A DNA stretch of 64,000 bases. Source: Rapana venosa (lineage: Eukaryota; Mollusca; Gastropoda; Neogastropoda; Muricidae). The stretch is from assembly GCA_028751875.1 (NCBI GenBank), contig CM054155.1:45034421-45098420 (forward strand), in the 5' to 3' direction. Below, one piece after another: positions 12,201 to 45,452 of the stretch. Under the pieces are notes generated by a model. That model saw only the letters and a program-made list of their open reading frames with translations. It did no database searches and had not been told where the DNA came from. Each line of letters begins with the position of its first letter. The stretch's first letter is position 1. The position numbers and the translations under genes are program-made.

Positions 12201-15200
12201 ACACACACATGCATGCAGGCACGCATGCATGCATGGTACGCACACACATGCATGCATGCATGCATGCATGGTACGCACACAAATGCATGCATGCATGCAC
12301 GCGCACACACACAGACATTCTTTTGAATGATTTTATATGTCAGTTTTCTTGATTTAAAAAATTTTTTTTAGGTGAGGGCAGGATGAAAAAAGTTGTGTAA
12401 ACTTAATAGAAATAGGATTTTTTGTCAAGACAGTAATTTTGGACTCTGCGTAAGTTTTCATATTTTTTTATCTGTGTATGTTGTCCATAAATATAGCTCA
12501 GTGGTCGGAGCACTCGCTTTTCCCCAGCCAAGTTAAGCAGCGTCGAGCGTGGTTACCAGTTGGATGGGTGACCGTTTGTGCGCCTTGGCTTCAGTACAGT
12601 CCTCCCAGTTCACCCAGCTGTAAATGGGTACCTGCCCTCTTTAGGGTCAGGGAAGGTAAAGCAGCGAGGGAGAGGAGATGGGCGCCACCCTCAATATGCT
12701 GGCCCTAGAGAAGTGAGGTCTCTGACGCCTCGCTTCCCTACGACCTTATAGGTTATGGGACTCCTTTACCTTTTTTTTACCTATGTTGTCCATAATTATT
12801 TACTTCTTCTCTGCAGTCGTCAGATGGATGCCTCATTGTCTGCAAAGGAGGCGGCAGGTCCTCCTATTTGCTGTAAACCTTCTTTTGACCAAATTGCAAA
12901 CAAGTGTATATTCCCACTGGTTTCTTATCATAGGTAAAGTTGATGATGTCGTCTTTGTTATAGCTAAGATGAAACCAAGGACCCTTAAGAATTCATTTGT
13001 AACATGCATAAGGTATGAGAAGACGTAATAATGTCTGTGAAAATGTGTTAAAAGTTAACAAATTCTTCAGTTTTACTGACAATAAAAATAAAAGTTAAGA
13101 GTGTTGAATGATGTGAGCAAGTCAATAATTCCCTCCAACTCTGGCATGAAGTATTCAAGCCCAAATGAAAGCTAAAAGCATGACAACAATATGAACAGAT
13201 GCGGCAACAGCACTGTTGGGAGGAAGAGAAGACAGGGATGGGGAGGAGGCCTTTTTCGACAACCTGGACTCTCAGGTACCTGACAAAGGACCTCCTTCGT
13301 CCAAAGCCATTCCCCATGAAACAGTGCACTCCTCCGCCCCTGTGGATGCCATGGCACCCAAGATTGTGACGTCACAGGGGTCAAGGTCAATGTCTGCCAG
13401 CTCTGCACCCCCTCGTCAGGTTGGTTGGATAGTGTCATCTATCATTCCAATATGGAGGGAGAGAGAGAGTGTGTGTGTGTGTGTGTGCATTTCTGTTTGT
13501 GTTCATGCACCTGCATAACTATGTCAGGATGATTTTTCTTAATGTTGAAAAATTGACAGAATGTTAAAATCAAGCTTTGTTTGTGCTAAAAGGTGTCTCT
13601 GTGGCAAAATTAGAATGCCCAGGTCCTGTGAAACCAACTACAGTTTTTCAAAGTATTTTGACGATAAAGAATCAAACGCTCAAACTGATCACATCTGTTG
13701 TTCAGACCTGCCCACTGTTGGAAGAAGGCAATGTCTCAGCTGTTACAAGGACCATGATTGGTAGACTTACACGCCACTGTTTCTGTCACCAGACTTCAGC
13801 AAAACCGTCGTCAGTCACTGCTGCCGCTCATAAGATGTGTGTTGTGCCGGCAACGAGGATTTCCAACAAGAAAGGAGAACTAGGTCGCTCAGGTGCTCGC
13901 TCTGTCTCCCCCTCCCACCACCCCCCTGCCGCAGCCTCTGTTGTGGTGGAGAGGCATCAACCTGTGACCAAGGTGTGTATATCAGTTTATGTGTGGGAGG
14001 ACTTGTCCACTATGTGCTGTTCTCTCTCTCTCTGTCTGTCTGTCTATCACTATCTCAGTGACCAAGGTGTGTATCAGTTCATGTGTGGAAAGACTGTCCA
14101 CTATGTGCTGTTCTCTCTCTGTCTATCCCTCAGTGACCAAGGTGTGTATCAGTTCATGTGTGGGAGGACTGTCCACTATGTGCTGTTCTCTCTGTCTGTC
14201 TATCAATATCTCAGTGACCAAGGTGTGTATCAGTTCATGTGTGGAAAGTCTGTCCACTATGTGCTGTTCTCTCTCTGTCTATCCCTCAGTGACCAAGCTG
14301 TGTATCAGTTCATGTGTGGGAGGACTTGTCCACTATGTGCTGTTCTCTCTCTGTCTATCCCTCAGTGACCATGGTGTGTATCAGTTCATGTGTGGAAAGA
14401 CTGTCCACTATGTGCTGTTCTCTCTCTGTCTCTCTGTCTATCCCTCAGTGACCAAGGTGTGTATCAGTTCATGTGTGGGAGGACTTGTCCACTATGTGCT
14501 GTTCTCTCTGTCTGTCTATCAATATCTCAGTGACCAAGGTGTGTATCAGTTCATGTGTGGGAGGACTTGTCCACTATGTGCTGTTCTCTCTGTCTGTCTA
14601 TCAATATCTCAGTGACCAAGGTGTGTATCAGTTCATGTGTGGAAAGTCTGTCCACTATGTGCTGTTCTCTCTCTGTCTATCCCTCAGTGACCAAGGTGTG
14701 TATCAGTTCATGTGTGGGAGGACTGTCCACTATGTGCTTTTCTCTCTGTCTGTCTTGTCTGTTAATTTCCAGAAGGTGGGGATGCTGTTTATACCGGCAG
14801 GCTCCCAGCATTCCAGCAGGGGAGGTTTATAGTCTCATCTGAAGGACTTCCAGGGAAGTGGAGTAGGTACTGGTGTTAACTCTAGGGGAAAAGATCCCCC
14901 CAGACAGGCACCTTGATGGTGGCTTGAACCTGGGCTGTTGTCAGGTCAGGAGTTGAAGGCTCTAACTACTAGGCTATCACCCCCCCCATCCACTCCCCCC
15001 AGTGTATGTATGAGAATACAAAGTTGTTGTTTTTCTCTCTAAGCATTCTCATGCATAACCCAGTGGGCTTTGCTCTGTGTGTGCAGCAAACTATTGGTCC
15101 GGCTACCGCAGCCAAGTTAGCTCGGACAACGACAGAAAGCGAAAAGTATCGTAAACTGGCTGGACAGCATGGCCCCGTGGACAAAGCCCCGCTTATACGC

Positions 15201-15221
15201 ACAGTCAGAGTGGTGGACTGA
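1873..15221 (+). CDS. POC5 centriolar protein, complete, 11 coding exons
   Basis: POC5 is a centrin-binding protein of the distal centriole lumen, needed for centriole elongation and cell-cycle progress. Coding exons are 1873-1983, 2278-2434, 3698-3868, 4770-4951, 6641-6711, 7698-7896, 9372-9551, 11985-12138, 13211-13419, 13793-13972 and 15087-15221. All have AG/GT borders and compatible phases, giving 582 residues (about 575 in human). Diagnostic blocks are SSVSSRLQEEYDELLKYA near residue 31; an Sfi1-like centrin-binding segment with NFSQWKIHH (W287); the exon 7 segment RHRVEKACQVKSQEVC; MKKAFMRGVCALNLEAM (383-399), identical to the vertebrate protein as I recall it; VVVERHQPVTK; and a C-terminus ending RTVRVVD. 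The second centrin-type repeat has lost the usual vertebrate WKVW pattern (MFSLVHNKW instead). The donor of exon 9 (CAG|GTTGGT) is weak. Introns carry GT-rich tracts just after most donors. The start is chosen by homology and by the lack of an in-frame upstream ATG. Confidence 0.95.
3130..3480. repeat. Unclassified repeat-like block in POC5 intron 3... upstream of exon 3
   Basis: In the intron between 2435 and 3697, a block beginning with GTATGTATGTATG and the phrase GTCTGTCGTTTTCGACGATG, and ending in an A-rich stretch (about 3500-3535), looks like the 3' end of a retroelement. No coding motif is visible and no second copy is seen in this window, so the class is undetermined. Confidence 0.3.
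5085..5395 (+). mobile_element. SINE-like element family A, long copy
   Basis: About 310 bp in POC5 intron 4. The reverse complement is present at 56995-57290, and 3' parts at 43765-43880 and 49845-49945; a fragment lies at 93-171. Shared landmarks are GGAATTTCCTCTTTTCTATC, CTTCTTGGTCCATTCTCCTG, CTGACTTGTCAGGCGCTTAA and TTGCTGTCTGAGCGTTCG, followed by an (AAG)n tail. Short length, multiple dispersed copies and a simple-repeat tail indicate a SINE; I do not recognise the published family. Confidence 0.7.
5625..5824 (+). mobile_element. SINE-like element family C with (ATT)n tail
   Basis: The head reads GGGTGGCGCAGCGCTAAGTG, followed by CCCGAATTTCACAGAG (tRNA-like A-box and B-box flavour). The 3' part contains GCGCTATATAAATTCCAT and ends in (ATT)n. 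Other copies are the head at 11222-11335 and the tail (minus) at 60248-60312. The same tail ends the LINE fragment at 52798-53265. Confidence 0.7.
5828..6115 (+). mobile_element. SINE-like element family B, 3' portion
   Basis: This aligns by eye with the body of the full copy at 8768-9172: landmarks are a TTAAACAGATGCCTC-like segment, the CATCTTGCGCACGTGTTAAA block and AACAGTCGCATACACGAAAATC. It lies directly after the family C element, which suggests nested or adjacent insertion in POC5 intron 4. Confidence 0.55.
8768..9172 (+). mobile_element. SINE-like element family B, longest copy
   Basis: About 405 bp in POC5 intron 6. The head is TAGCCTAGTGGTTACAGCAT (tRNA A-box-like). The body includes GAACATCTTGGGCACATGTT, GAAGAGTAGGCCATTCATGC and CAAACAGTTGCATACGCAAA. 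Related copies lie at about 1375-1570, 14815-14985, 41530-41790, 47645-47910, 54520-54660, 55085-55215, 60700-60800 and 61468-61610. Confidence 0.65.
9178..9313 (+). repeat. (GA)n microsatellite upstream of POC5 exon 7
   Basis: An imperfect GAGAGA tract ends about 60 nt before exon 7. It lies on the sense strand, so the pre-mRNA is purine-rich here. A shorter (GA)n tract similarly precedes exon 8 (about 11932-11951). Confidence 0.85.
9568..9708 (+). repeat. (GT)n-rich tract after POC5 exon 7 donor
   Basis: This is a sense-strand GT-rich run that begins within 20 nt of the donor at 9552. Similar tracts follow exon 1 (2041-2075), exon 2 (about 2500), exon 3 (3898-3937), exon 5 (from 6720), exon 6 (7905-7955) and exon 9 (13470-13500). 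Confidence 0.85.
9820..10150 (+). repeat. Dispersed repeat D in POC5 intron 7
   Basis: Matches 53390-53640 in the same orientation, with shared segments such as GAAGTTGGAGTATGGCTGC (GAAGTCGGAGTACGGCTGC there), an AGTGATTCTCG/AGTAATTCTCG block and GCATATTCTGG. It is probably a transposon-derived repeat; no coding motif is seen. Confidence 0.5.
11222..11335 (+). mobile_element. SINE-like family C, head copy
   Basis: The segment GGGTGGCGCTGCTCTTGTGG...CCCGAATTTCACGCAG matches the head of 5625-5824. It lacks the LINE-like (ATT)n tail and ends in an A-rich stretch. Confidence 0.55.
12150..12315 (+). repeat. (TGCA)n/(CA)n tract after POC5 exon 8 donor
   Basis: An alternating purine-pyrimidine tract rich in the palindromic unit TGCATGCA and in CA. 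It begins about 12 nt after the donor of exon 8. Such sequence can form cruciform or left-handed structures; that is inference. Confidence 0.8.
12494..12780 (+). mobile_element. SINE with tRNA-like head and 5S-rRNA-like segment
   Basis: In POC5 intron 8, a tRNA A-box-like start (TAGCTCAGTGGTCGGAGCAC) is followed at about 12527-12575 by a stretch strongly resembling the internal control region of 5S rRNA: CCAAGTTAAGCAGCGTCGAG and TTGGATGGGTGACC. The body runs to a CCTTTACC plus T-run end near 12780. It is not a functional 5S gene, because the 5' third and 3' stem of 5S are absent. A 5S-derived (SINE3-type) or chimeric SINE is the best reading. Confidence 0.65.
13964..14757 (+). repeat. Minisatellite seeded by the end of POC5 exon 10
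   Basis: Ten tandem copies, with unit starts at 13964 (in the exon), 14058, 14133, 14214, 14289, 14365, 14448, 14530, 14612 and 14687. Units are 75-94 bp. Each begins GTGACCAAGGTGTGTATCAG or a close variant; GTGACCAAG is the last 9 nt of exon 10 and GTGTGT is its splice donor. Each unit ends with a pyrimidine-rich stretch and CAG. Confidence 0.9.
14815..14985 (-). mobile_element. SINE-like family B, fragment
   Basis: Contains AGTCTCATCTGAAGGACTTC and ends, on the minus strand, with a head like GATAGCCTAGTAGTTAGAGC. It lies between the minisatellite and exon 11 of POC5. Confidence 0.6.
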
Positions 15222-15366
15222 TTTGATTTCTGCTGACTCTGTGTGTACAGCCCCCTGTAGCAAGAGTGTAAGAGCAGTGGTATGTATGGGTTATACGGTG
15301 TGTTTGCCTGTCCTCCTTCTTGGGCAGCGGAGTACAAAGAGTGAGTGATGTGTGGGTCTTTTGGAG

Positions 15367-15372
15367 AATAAA
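15367..15372 (+). promoter_or_regulatory. Poly(A) signal of POC5
   Basis: AATAAA lies about 145 nt after the POC5 stop codon, giving a plausible short 3' UTR. Confidence 0.65.
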
Positions 15373-16359
15373 AGTTTGGATTTAGAATAGGATAGGGAAC
15401 AGAAAAAAGCACAGCAAATGTTCTGCGTGAGGGTAAATGAAATTGGAGAAAGCACGAGGTTCTTGTTAACCGTTCCTTTGAGCACTGTTGAAAAAGATGT
15501 TAGCACATGTGGATGTATAGCTCAGTTTTAAGGGAGGTTTGGTTTTCTTTGTTTTATCAAGGACTTTTAATAATGAGCCCATCATAAATGAAAGTCTCAT
15601 ATGTGTATGACTATGCACATGATAGCAGTACCACTACCACACATGTGTACCTGCATGTGCATGAGCACACACACACACACACGCACACACACGCGCACAC
15701 ATACACACACAGCTAGAGTTTTAAGAGGCCTTTTCTCAATTTAAAAAAAAAAGTGAATTTCATACATTCCATATCAAATGTGTTCATTTTTGCCAAGAAA
15801 GAATTTGAAAAGGAGTCGGAATAAACAGATCATTTTCAGGCACATTCAATTCTGTTTAAAATGTTTGATTATTTGCACTTTAAATGGTGGTCAGGTTGTT
15901 GACTCTCAGATGTCTTCACACAGAAGTACTGTTTTGTCATTTGATGGAAATCTGTGAGTGTGATTCTGAGTCATGACAAAGTTTTCATCCATCAAGAAAT
16001 TTACTGGTGTAAGAAAAACCTCTGAATTTTCTTGAAAATGCTCATAATCAGTTTTTCGGTTTCCAGTTTTTCTACCTGTGTAATATTTTTTAAGTCCCTT
16101 GGCAGCTCTGGGACCTTTTCTTTTGACATGCATTTCTACATTTCAGAGTTAATGCATGACTGTGGAGTTAGCTTTTTAATGTCTTCACATTCATAGAGGC
16201 CGAGAATCATTTGAGGAATGACTCTTACAGGAAAGAAATGATCTTAGAGAGGGAGGAGGTGGGGGGGGAGGTTAAAAGAATAATGTCTAATATCTAACCA
16301 AAGAGAGCAATGACAAGAAGGGATTTAGGATTTAGGATGGAGGGGAAAAAGAGAAAGGA
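15373..16359. other. Intergenic stretch before the first gap
   Basis: No gene is seen. It contains a (CA)n tract at about 15667-15712 and G-rich sequence near 16245-16275. The stretch ends abruptly in the 500-N gap. I looked on the minus strand for a serpin reactive-centre exon and found none. Confidence 0.6.
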
Positions 16360-16859
16360 NNNNNNNNNNNNNNNNNNNNNNNNNNNNNNNNNNNNNNNNN
16401 NNNNNNNNNNNNNNNNNNNNNNNNNNNNNNNNNNNNNNNNNNNNNNNNNNNNNNNNNNNNNNNNNNNNNNNNNNNNNNNNNNNNNNNNNNNNNNNNNNNN
16501 NNNNNNNNNNNNNNNNNNNNNNNNNNNNNNNNNNNNNNNNNNNNNNNNNNNNNNNNNNNNNNNNNNNNNNNNNNNNNNNNNNNNNNNNNNNNNNNNNNNN
16601 NNNNNNNNNNNNNNNNNNNNNNNNNNNNNNNNNNNNNNNNNNNNNNNNNNNNNNNNNNNNNNNNNNNNNNNNNNNNNNNNNNNNNNNNNNNNNNNNNNNN
16701 NNNNNNNNNNNNNNNNNNNNNNNNNNNNNNNNNNNNNNNNNNNNNNNNNNNNNNNNNNNNNNNNNNNNNNNNNNNNNNNNNNNNNNNNNNNNNNNNNNNN
16801 NNNNNNNNNNNNNNNNNNNNNNNNNNNNNNNNNNNNNNNNNNNNNNNNNNNNNNNNNNN
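16360..16859. other. Assembly gap, exactly 500 N
   Basis: A round-number N block marks a scaffold join of unknown true size. Sequence to the left is unique and sequence to the right is satellite, so the adjacency of POC5 to the satellite rests on scaffolding alone. Confidence 0.98.
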
Positions 16860-40660
<23,801 letters not shown>

Positions 40661-41529
40661 CTTTTAAACAGTAACATAAATTTTTTTACAACTGCAATAG
40701 TGGGATTTTTTTTAAAAAAACCCAGGGATTTAGAAAAAAACCCGGGGAATTTGAGTTAAAAAAGGACTAAAAAAAAAGGAAAATTTGGGAAAAAACACCC
40801 CAATCCTTTGGGAACAACAACAAGAAAAAAAATTAACAAAAAATATAAATTTCCCTTTTATTCTTTGTGTAAAGGGGTTTTTAAAAGTAAAAAAAGGGAA
40901 AAAAAATGCCTTTGGTCCCTCTCCCCTAAATAAATCATGAAGTAATCCCCCAACACAAAAGAAAATATTTTTTGACAGTACGACCTTTTAAGTGGAACTT
41001 GCTTTAATTTGAATTGGGGGGTTTAAGTTGATATTGGGAGGCCTCATGTTCTGTTTGAGGGGTTTTTAGTTGGGCTCCATGTCAGCCTCGCTTCTAAAGT
41101 CACTATCGGTTTTGGGGGTGACGGGCCCAAAATGATGAACATGGAGAAGCGGCCCTCTTGGTAAAGGGGGGTTTACGATGGGGGGGGAGGGTTTTGTCAG
41201 CTGTGTGTAGCTGGTAAAAGAAACAGTAGGGGAAAACAGGGGGGACTTTTTCCAAAAAAGAGTTCTGCCAAAGCCGCTTAGCACTCTGGGGGGTTTACCC
41301 CGAAAAGGCTCTCTTCTAAACCAGTTATGAATTAATGTGAGATTTTTAAATACACTGGGATGAGAAGTATGACTGTTTTCAAGTACCCTTTTCTTTTAGG
41401 CATCCACATTTTGATTCAAGTAATTTTTTTTCCACCCAAAAGGAGAGTGTAGGTTGTTATGCAGAGTTTGTAATTTACTAATGAAAATCTTTTTTTTATT
41501 TTCTCTATTTTGTTCCTCGGTAGAGCTGG

Positions 41530-41790
41530 GTTCCCCCAATGGTGAGATTTTTGTGTATGCAACCGTTTTTCCCCCACCATATAGGTAGCTGTATTCCGAC
41601 TTTGGGGATGGTGTCTAAACATGACACCTGTGTGCTTGCTGTTTACAAATGTTGTCATCTGTTCCTACCGGCACAAAATAGCCTACTCTTCCCAAGTACA
41701 GAATGTGTGCATAAGTTGTTCTGCGTGTGTTTGCACGCGGGAACTGGGTTTATAGTCTCATCCGAAGGACTTTGACATGATTCAGTTTTG
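41530..41790 (-). mobile_element. SINE-like family B, copy A locus
   Basis: Contains AAATAGCCTACTCTTCCC and TATAGTCTCATCCGAAGGAC, the minus-strand view of the family B body. The matching insertion at the equivalent site of copy B (47645-47910) shows that both contigs share the same insertion. Confidence 0.6.
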
Positions 41791-42788
41791 TATTTCCTCG
41801 TCAAACTGGAAAGAAAGAACATGTGCTCTGTTTCACTCATCCCCCCTGGGAATCATGGTGAGACTGTGAATATTTCTAGTTGAGAAGTTTGAGTGTATGG
41901 CACTTTTCAAGTACGCCACATTATAGGCAACCATATCTGACTTCAAGGGATTTTTGGGGGGTCTGTTTTAAAGGAAAGTATAAGTTGTTATGCTAAGAGC
42001 TGGTCATTGCTAAAGACAATCTCAACATAACATTTTCAAGCATAAAAACACTTTAATGTAGGATCTGGCTAATATTCGTTAACTGACAAAGCATTTGTTC
42101 TAGGCCAAAGAATATGCATTTGCTACAGAGATACAATAGACACAGACCCTACGAAGGAATCAATTGTTCCTCTTTTGGAGAGGCAGCTGGTTGGGATCTT
42201 TACATATCACAAATTGCACCGATCTCCCCTCTACATTTTGGCTACCTTGTCGAAAATGAATCGACAAAGGCCTCACAATGTTACAGTTTGTTTTTTAAAA
42301 ATCACGTTCGCCTTCAAACAAACACAAACAAAAATCTGACAAATTTGAGTCAGAAGTTTGCTGTGAATTTTACGTATACAAAATATACCACTCTTTTCAA
42401 AGATATGCATGAACATGCACGCGCAAGCGCGCACACACACACACACCCCAGTGAAAAGAGAGCTTACTTGTACTGTCCTGTACGCTTCATCATTTGCACT
42501 CTGGCCATGGAGCCGTCATCTCGATGGAAGTCCTGTTCAGAGGTGGCTTGTGCATCAAACTTGTTCATCCAGCCCCCTGCACAACCACACTGACTGTCAT
42601 GTCCGGTCAATTCCTCTACCTTTAAAAAACATCTAAAACAACAACAAAACCAGTCTCCCCTCACCCCATTTTCTGCAGATTGCTAGGCGGAGTGTATTTC
42701 TCTTCAAGCAAACACGGACAAAGAAGTATATAAACATTCGTGCAGAGACACGCACACATAATCTGTGCATGCATGCACATGTATGTAC

Positions 42789-42825
<37 letters not shown>

Positions 42826-43323
42826 CTCCCACCCCACCACACCCCCAACACTTTACATCCACGCACCCTGCGCTCTAAGCAACACCCAACAAGAGACCTG
42901 ATAAGTCAATCAGTGCCTCAGGGTACCTACCTTTGAAGTAGATGGCATTGATGATGATGAGGGCGGTGAGACTGTCAATAGTGCCAGCGTTCAGCAGGTT
43001 CTGGATTTTGTTCTGGGTTCGTTGGCCACCCAGGCGTTGATGGGAGCTCCGGCCCGCCCACAGCTTGGAAGTTGAAGTGATCGAACCTGAACACACACAC
43101 ACACAAAAACCCAACAGACGTGACTTGACTTGACTTGACTGGACGTGACGTGACTTGGTTTCTTTCCTTACTCCTCAAAGACTTGATGGGGCACTGCGCT
43201 GAATTTTACATGTAAAAAGGCAAAAAACATCGTTTAATCAGTTCAATTCTATCACATTGCAAATACTGGTTTCTGCAGAAGGTGTAGGCTACATTCTGCA
43301 AAAACTGCAAGTAAAAACGTTAA

Positions 43324-43355
<32 letters not shown>

Positions 43356-43408
43356 ACACACACACACCACACACACACACACACTCTCTCTCTCTCTTCT
43401 CTTCTCGA

Positions 43409-43442
<34 letters not shown>

Positions 43443-43879
43443 AATATGCTTATTCCATTATCCTCGATAAAAAAGAATAATAAAAAATAAATCTCTCTGT
43501 CTCTTTCTTTCCCACCTCCTACACCACCCTTCCCTCACATACATCCCACACACCTCTCACCCACCCACCAGCTCACCCCTACCCATCCACCCACCTGTCA
43601 CAACTACCCCATCCATCCACCCACACCCCAACACTCACCCACCCACCAACTCACCCCCATCACTCTCATCCACCCACTGACCACAGCCACCCCACCCTAA
43701 CCACCCACACCCCAACACACCGTACAACCTCAAATCCAAACCTAAGTAATCACTCAATCTATCCCACGCCAAAGTTGCATGCGCTGGGCCTGACCTGTCA
43801 GGCGCTTAACGGCTGCACAACGCATTTTCGCTCCTATGTCAGACAAATCAATAGTTTCTGTCTGAGCATTCGAAGAAGG

Positions 43880-44165
43880 AAGAGAAGAAGAATTCTGAAG
43901 AAGAATGAGAATTTGAAGAAGAAGAATTCTGAAGAAGAAGAAGAAGACCAAAAAAAAGTAGTAGAAGAAGAAAAGGCAAAGGAGGGAGGAGAAGAGAAGA
44001 AAGTAGAAGAAGAAAAAGAAGAAGAAGAAAGTAGAAGAAAGAAAAGAAGCAGAAGAAAAGTAGAAGAAGAAAAAGAAGTAGAAGAAAAGCGAAGAAGAAA
44101 TAGAAGTAGAAGACAAAGAAGAAGAGAAGGAGGTGAAGAAGAAAAGGCAAAGAACAAGAAGAACT
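43880..44165 (+). repeat. (GAA)n purine tract, copy A
   Basis: About 285 bp of GAAGAA-type sequence continues directly from the (AAG)n tail of the SINE-like family A 3' end at 43765-43880. In the serpin transcript it is a (UUC)-rich polypyrimidine tract inside intron 4. Counterpart: 49940-50225. Confidence 0.9.
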
Positions 44166-44739
44166 CTATCAATCCATCAGTCAGTCAGTCCGTCAGTCAG
44201 TGGGTACTCTATCAATCTATCGATCCATCAGTCCGTCAGTGGGTACTCACGCGGCCCGGTACATGGTCTGCAGCCTGGACCTGAAGGCGTTCTCTATGGG
44301 CAGGTTGGGCTTGACGTACACGGCGTTGGCCACCTGGAGGGTCACGTTGCCCGAGTGGCTGTCCAGGCTGTTGACCAGCGCGGCGTAGGCCAGGTGAGCC
44401 TTGTCCTTCCGCAGCTTCTTCAGACCCAGCACCTTCAGCATCTGCTTGGCGGTCTTCTCCCGTGCGCCTGAGAGACGGGTCATCAGTGTTACCGTTGTTT
44501 TGTTGTTGTTGTTGTTGTTATCGTCATCACCACCACCACGACGGTGATGGTGAAGAAGGTGGGGGATGACGGTGGTGATGACGACGACATTCATGATCAT
44601 CATGGTGGTGATGATGGTGACTACTGATGATGGCAGCAGTGGCAGTGATGGTTGTGGTAATGATCATATTGATGACGATTTGGACCTAGCTCTTTCAGCA
44701 TCCTTTTAAACTGTTTTGTCCTGTGTGTCACCACCACCA

Positions 44740-44995
44740 CTGCTATCATCACCGCCTCTATCCTCCTCCTCCTCCTCCTCCTCCTCCACCACCACCACCA
44801 CCACCACCACCACCATCATCATCACCATCACCACCACCACCACCACACCATCATCATCACCACCATCACCACCACCACCACCACACCACCACCACCACCA
44901 CCAACCATCACCACCACCCACCACCATCACCACCACATCACACCAACCACCACCACCAACCACCACCACCACCACCACATCCTCCCCCTCCTCCT
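44740..44995 (+). repeat. (CCA)n/(CAC)n tract, copy A
   Basis: Trinucleotide repeat immediately downstream (in gene sense) of the exon 3 donor, read as (GGT)n in the transcript. Counterpart: 50775-50965. Confidence 0.9.
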
Positions 44996-45265
44996 CCTTT
45001 CCCTCTAACGTGCGACCCTTCCACCCTTACCCATGTAGGTCATGGTGAGGGCGGTGTGGATGCTGTAAGGGGAGAAGACCAGCTCCTGGTGCCTCTGTGT
45101 CAGCATGGAGTACAGCTGCAGGGAGAACGCGCCTGTCGCGTTCGACAGACGACCCACCAGCTTCTCTCCCGCCGGTTGAAGGGAGGTCGTCCTCCTCCGC
45201 TCGTCCTCTACGTCCTCCTCTACGACCTCCTCCTCTCGTCTCGTCTTCACGTCGTCCTGGAGTGA

Positions 45266-45405
45266 CATGAACGGTCAGTTTCTGGTTGGGTTTTTGTGTG
45301 TGTGGGGGGGGGGGGGGTGTGTCAGTTTCTGTTGGGTTTGTGTGTGTGTGTGTGTGGAGTTTTCTGTTGGGTTTGTGTGGTGTTGTGTGTGTGTTGTGTG
45401 TGTGT

Positions 45406-45452
<47 letters not shown>

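Larger units (their letters stand above)
40985..45256 (-). pseudogene. Serpin copy A: five internal exons, frame-broken duplicate
   Basis: Exon equivalents of the intact serpin at 47116-56509 are 45031-45256, 44251-44467, 42931-43086, 42468-42576 and 40985-41210. The second and fourth have the same lengths as in copy B (217 and 109 nt). The first has lost 5 nt inside the Arg/Gly-coding stretch, the third has lost two single bases, and the last is riddled with homopolymer errors. Exons 1 and 2 are absent because the contig ends at 46038. Recognisable serpin pieces remain, e.g. QELVFSPYSIHTALTM, AREKTAKQMLKVLGLKK and FDAQATSEQDFHRDDG. Either this is a genuine decaying tandem copy or, more likely, an unpolished haplotype contig of copy B. 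The homopolymer-type indels favour the second reading. Confidence 0.8.

Noticed and set aside
12494..12580. Possible functional 5S rRNA or tRNA gene
   Set aside because: Only the internal control region of 5S is similar; the 5' part and closing stem are absent, and no tRNA cloverleaf can be completed. Interpreted as a SINE.
13577..14615. Apparent repeat protein with Cys/Val/Ser-rich units downstream of POC5 exon 10
   Set aside because: The frame is exon 10 running into the intronic minisatellite; the POC5 C-terminus is clearly encoded by 15087-15221, so the repeat is intronic unless read-through isoforms are shown.
13964..14757. CRISPR-like array
   Set aside because: Units are nearly identical throughout, with no unique spacers, in an animal gene intron.
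15906..16133. Minus-strand 75-codon open frame in the intergenic stretch
   Set aside because: No recognisable motif and no splice context; examined as a possible serpin last exon and does not fit.
42114..42440. Open frame of about 110 residues before a CA tract, repeated at 48248-48575
   Set aside because: It lies inside a serpin intron on the opposite strand, has no recognisable domain, and its 'conservation' is only the A/B duplication.
43880..44165. Glu/Lys/Arg-rich open frame (EEEEK-type)
   Set aside because: It is the (GAA)n microsatellite read as protein.
44716..45048. His/Pro/Thr/Ser-rich open frames over the CCA tracts, also at 50765-51008
   Set aside because: Simple trinucleotide repeat translation on the strand opposite the serpin.
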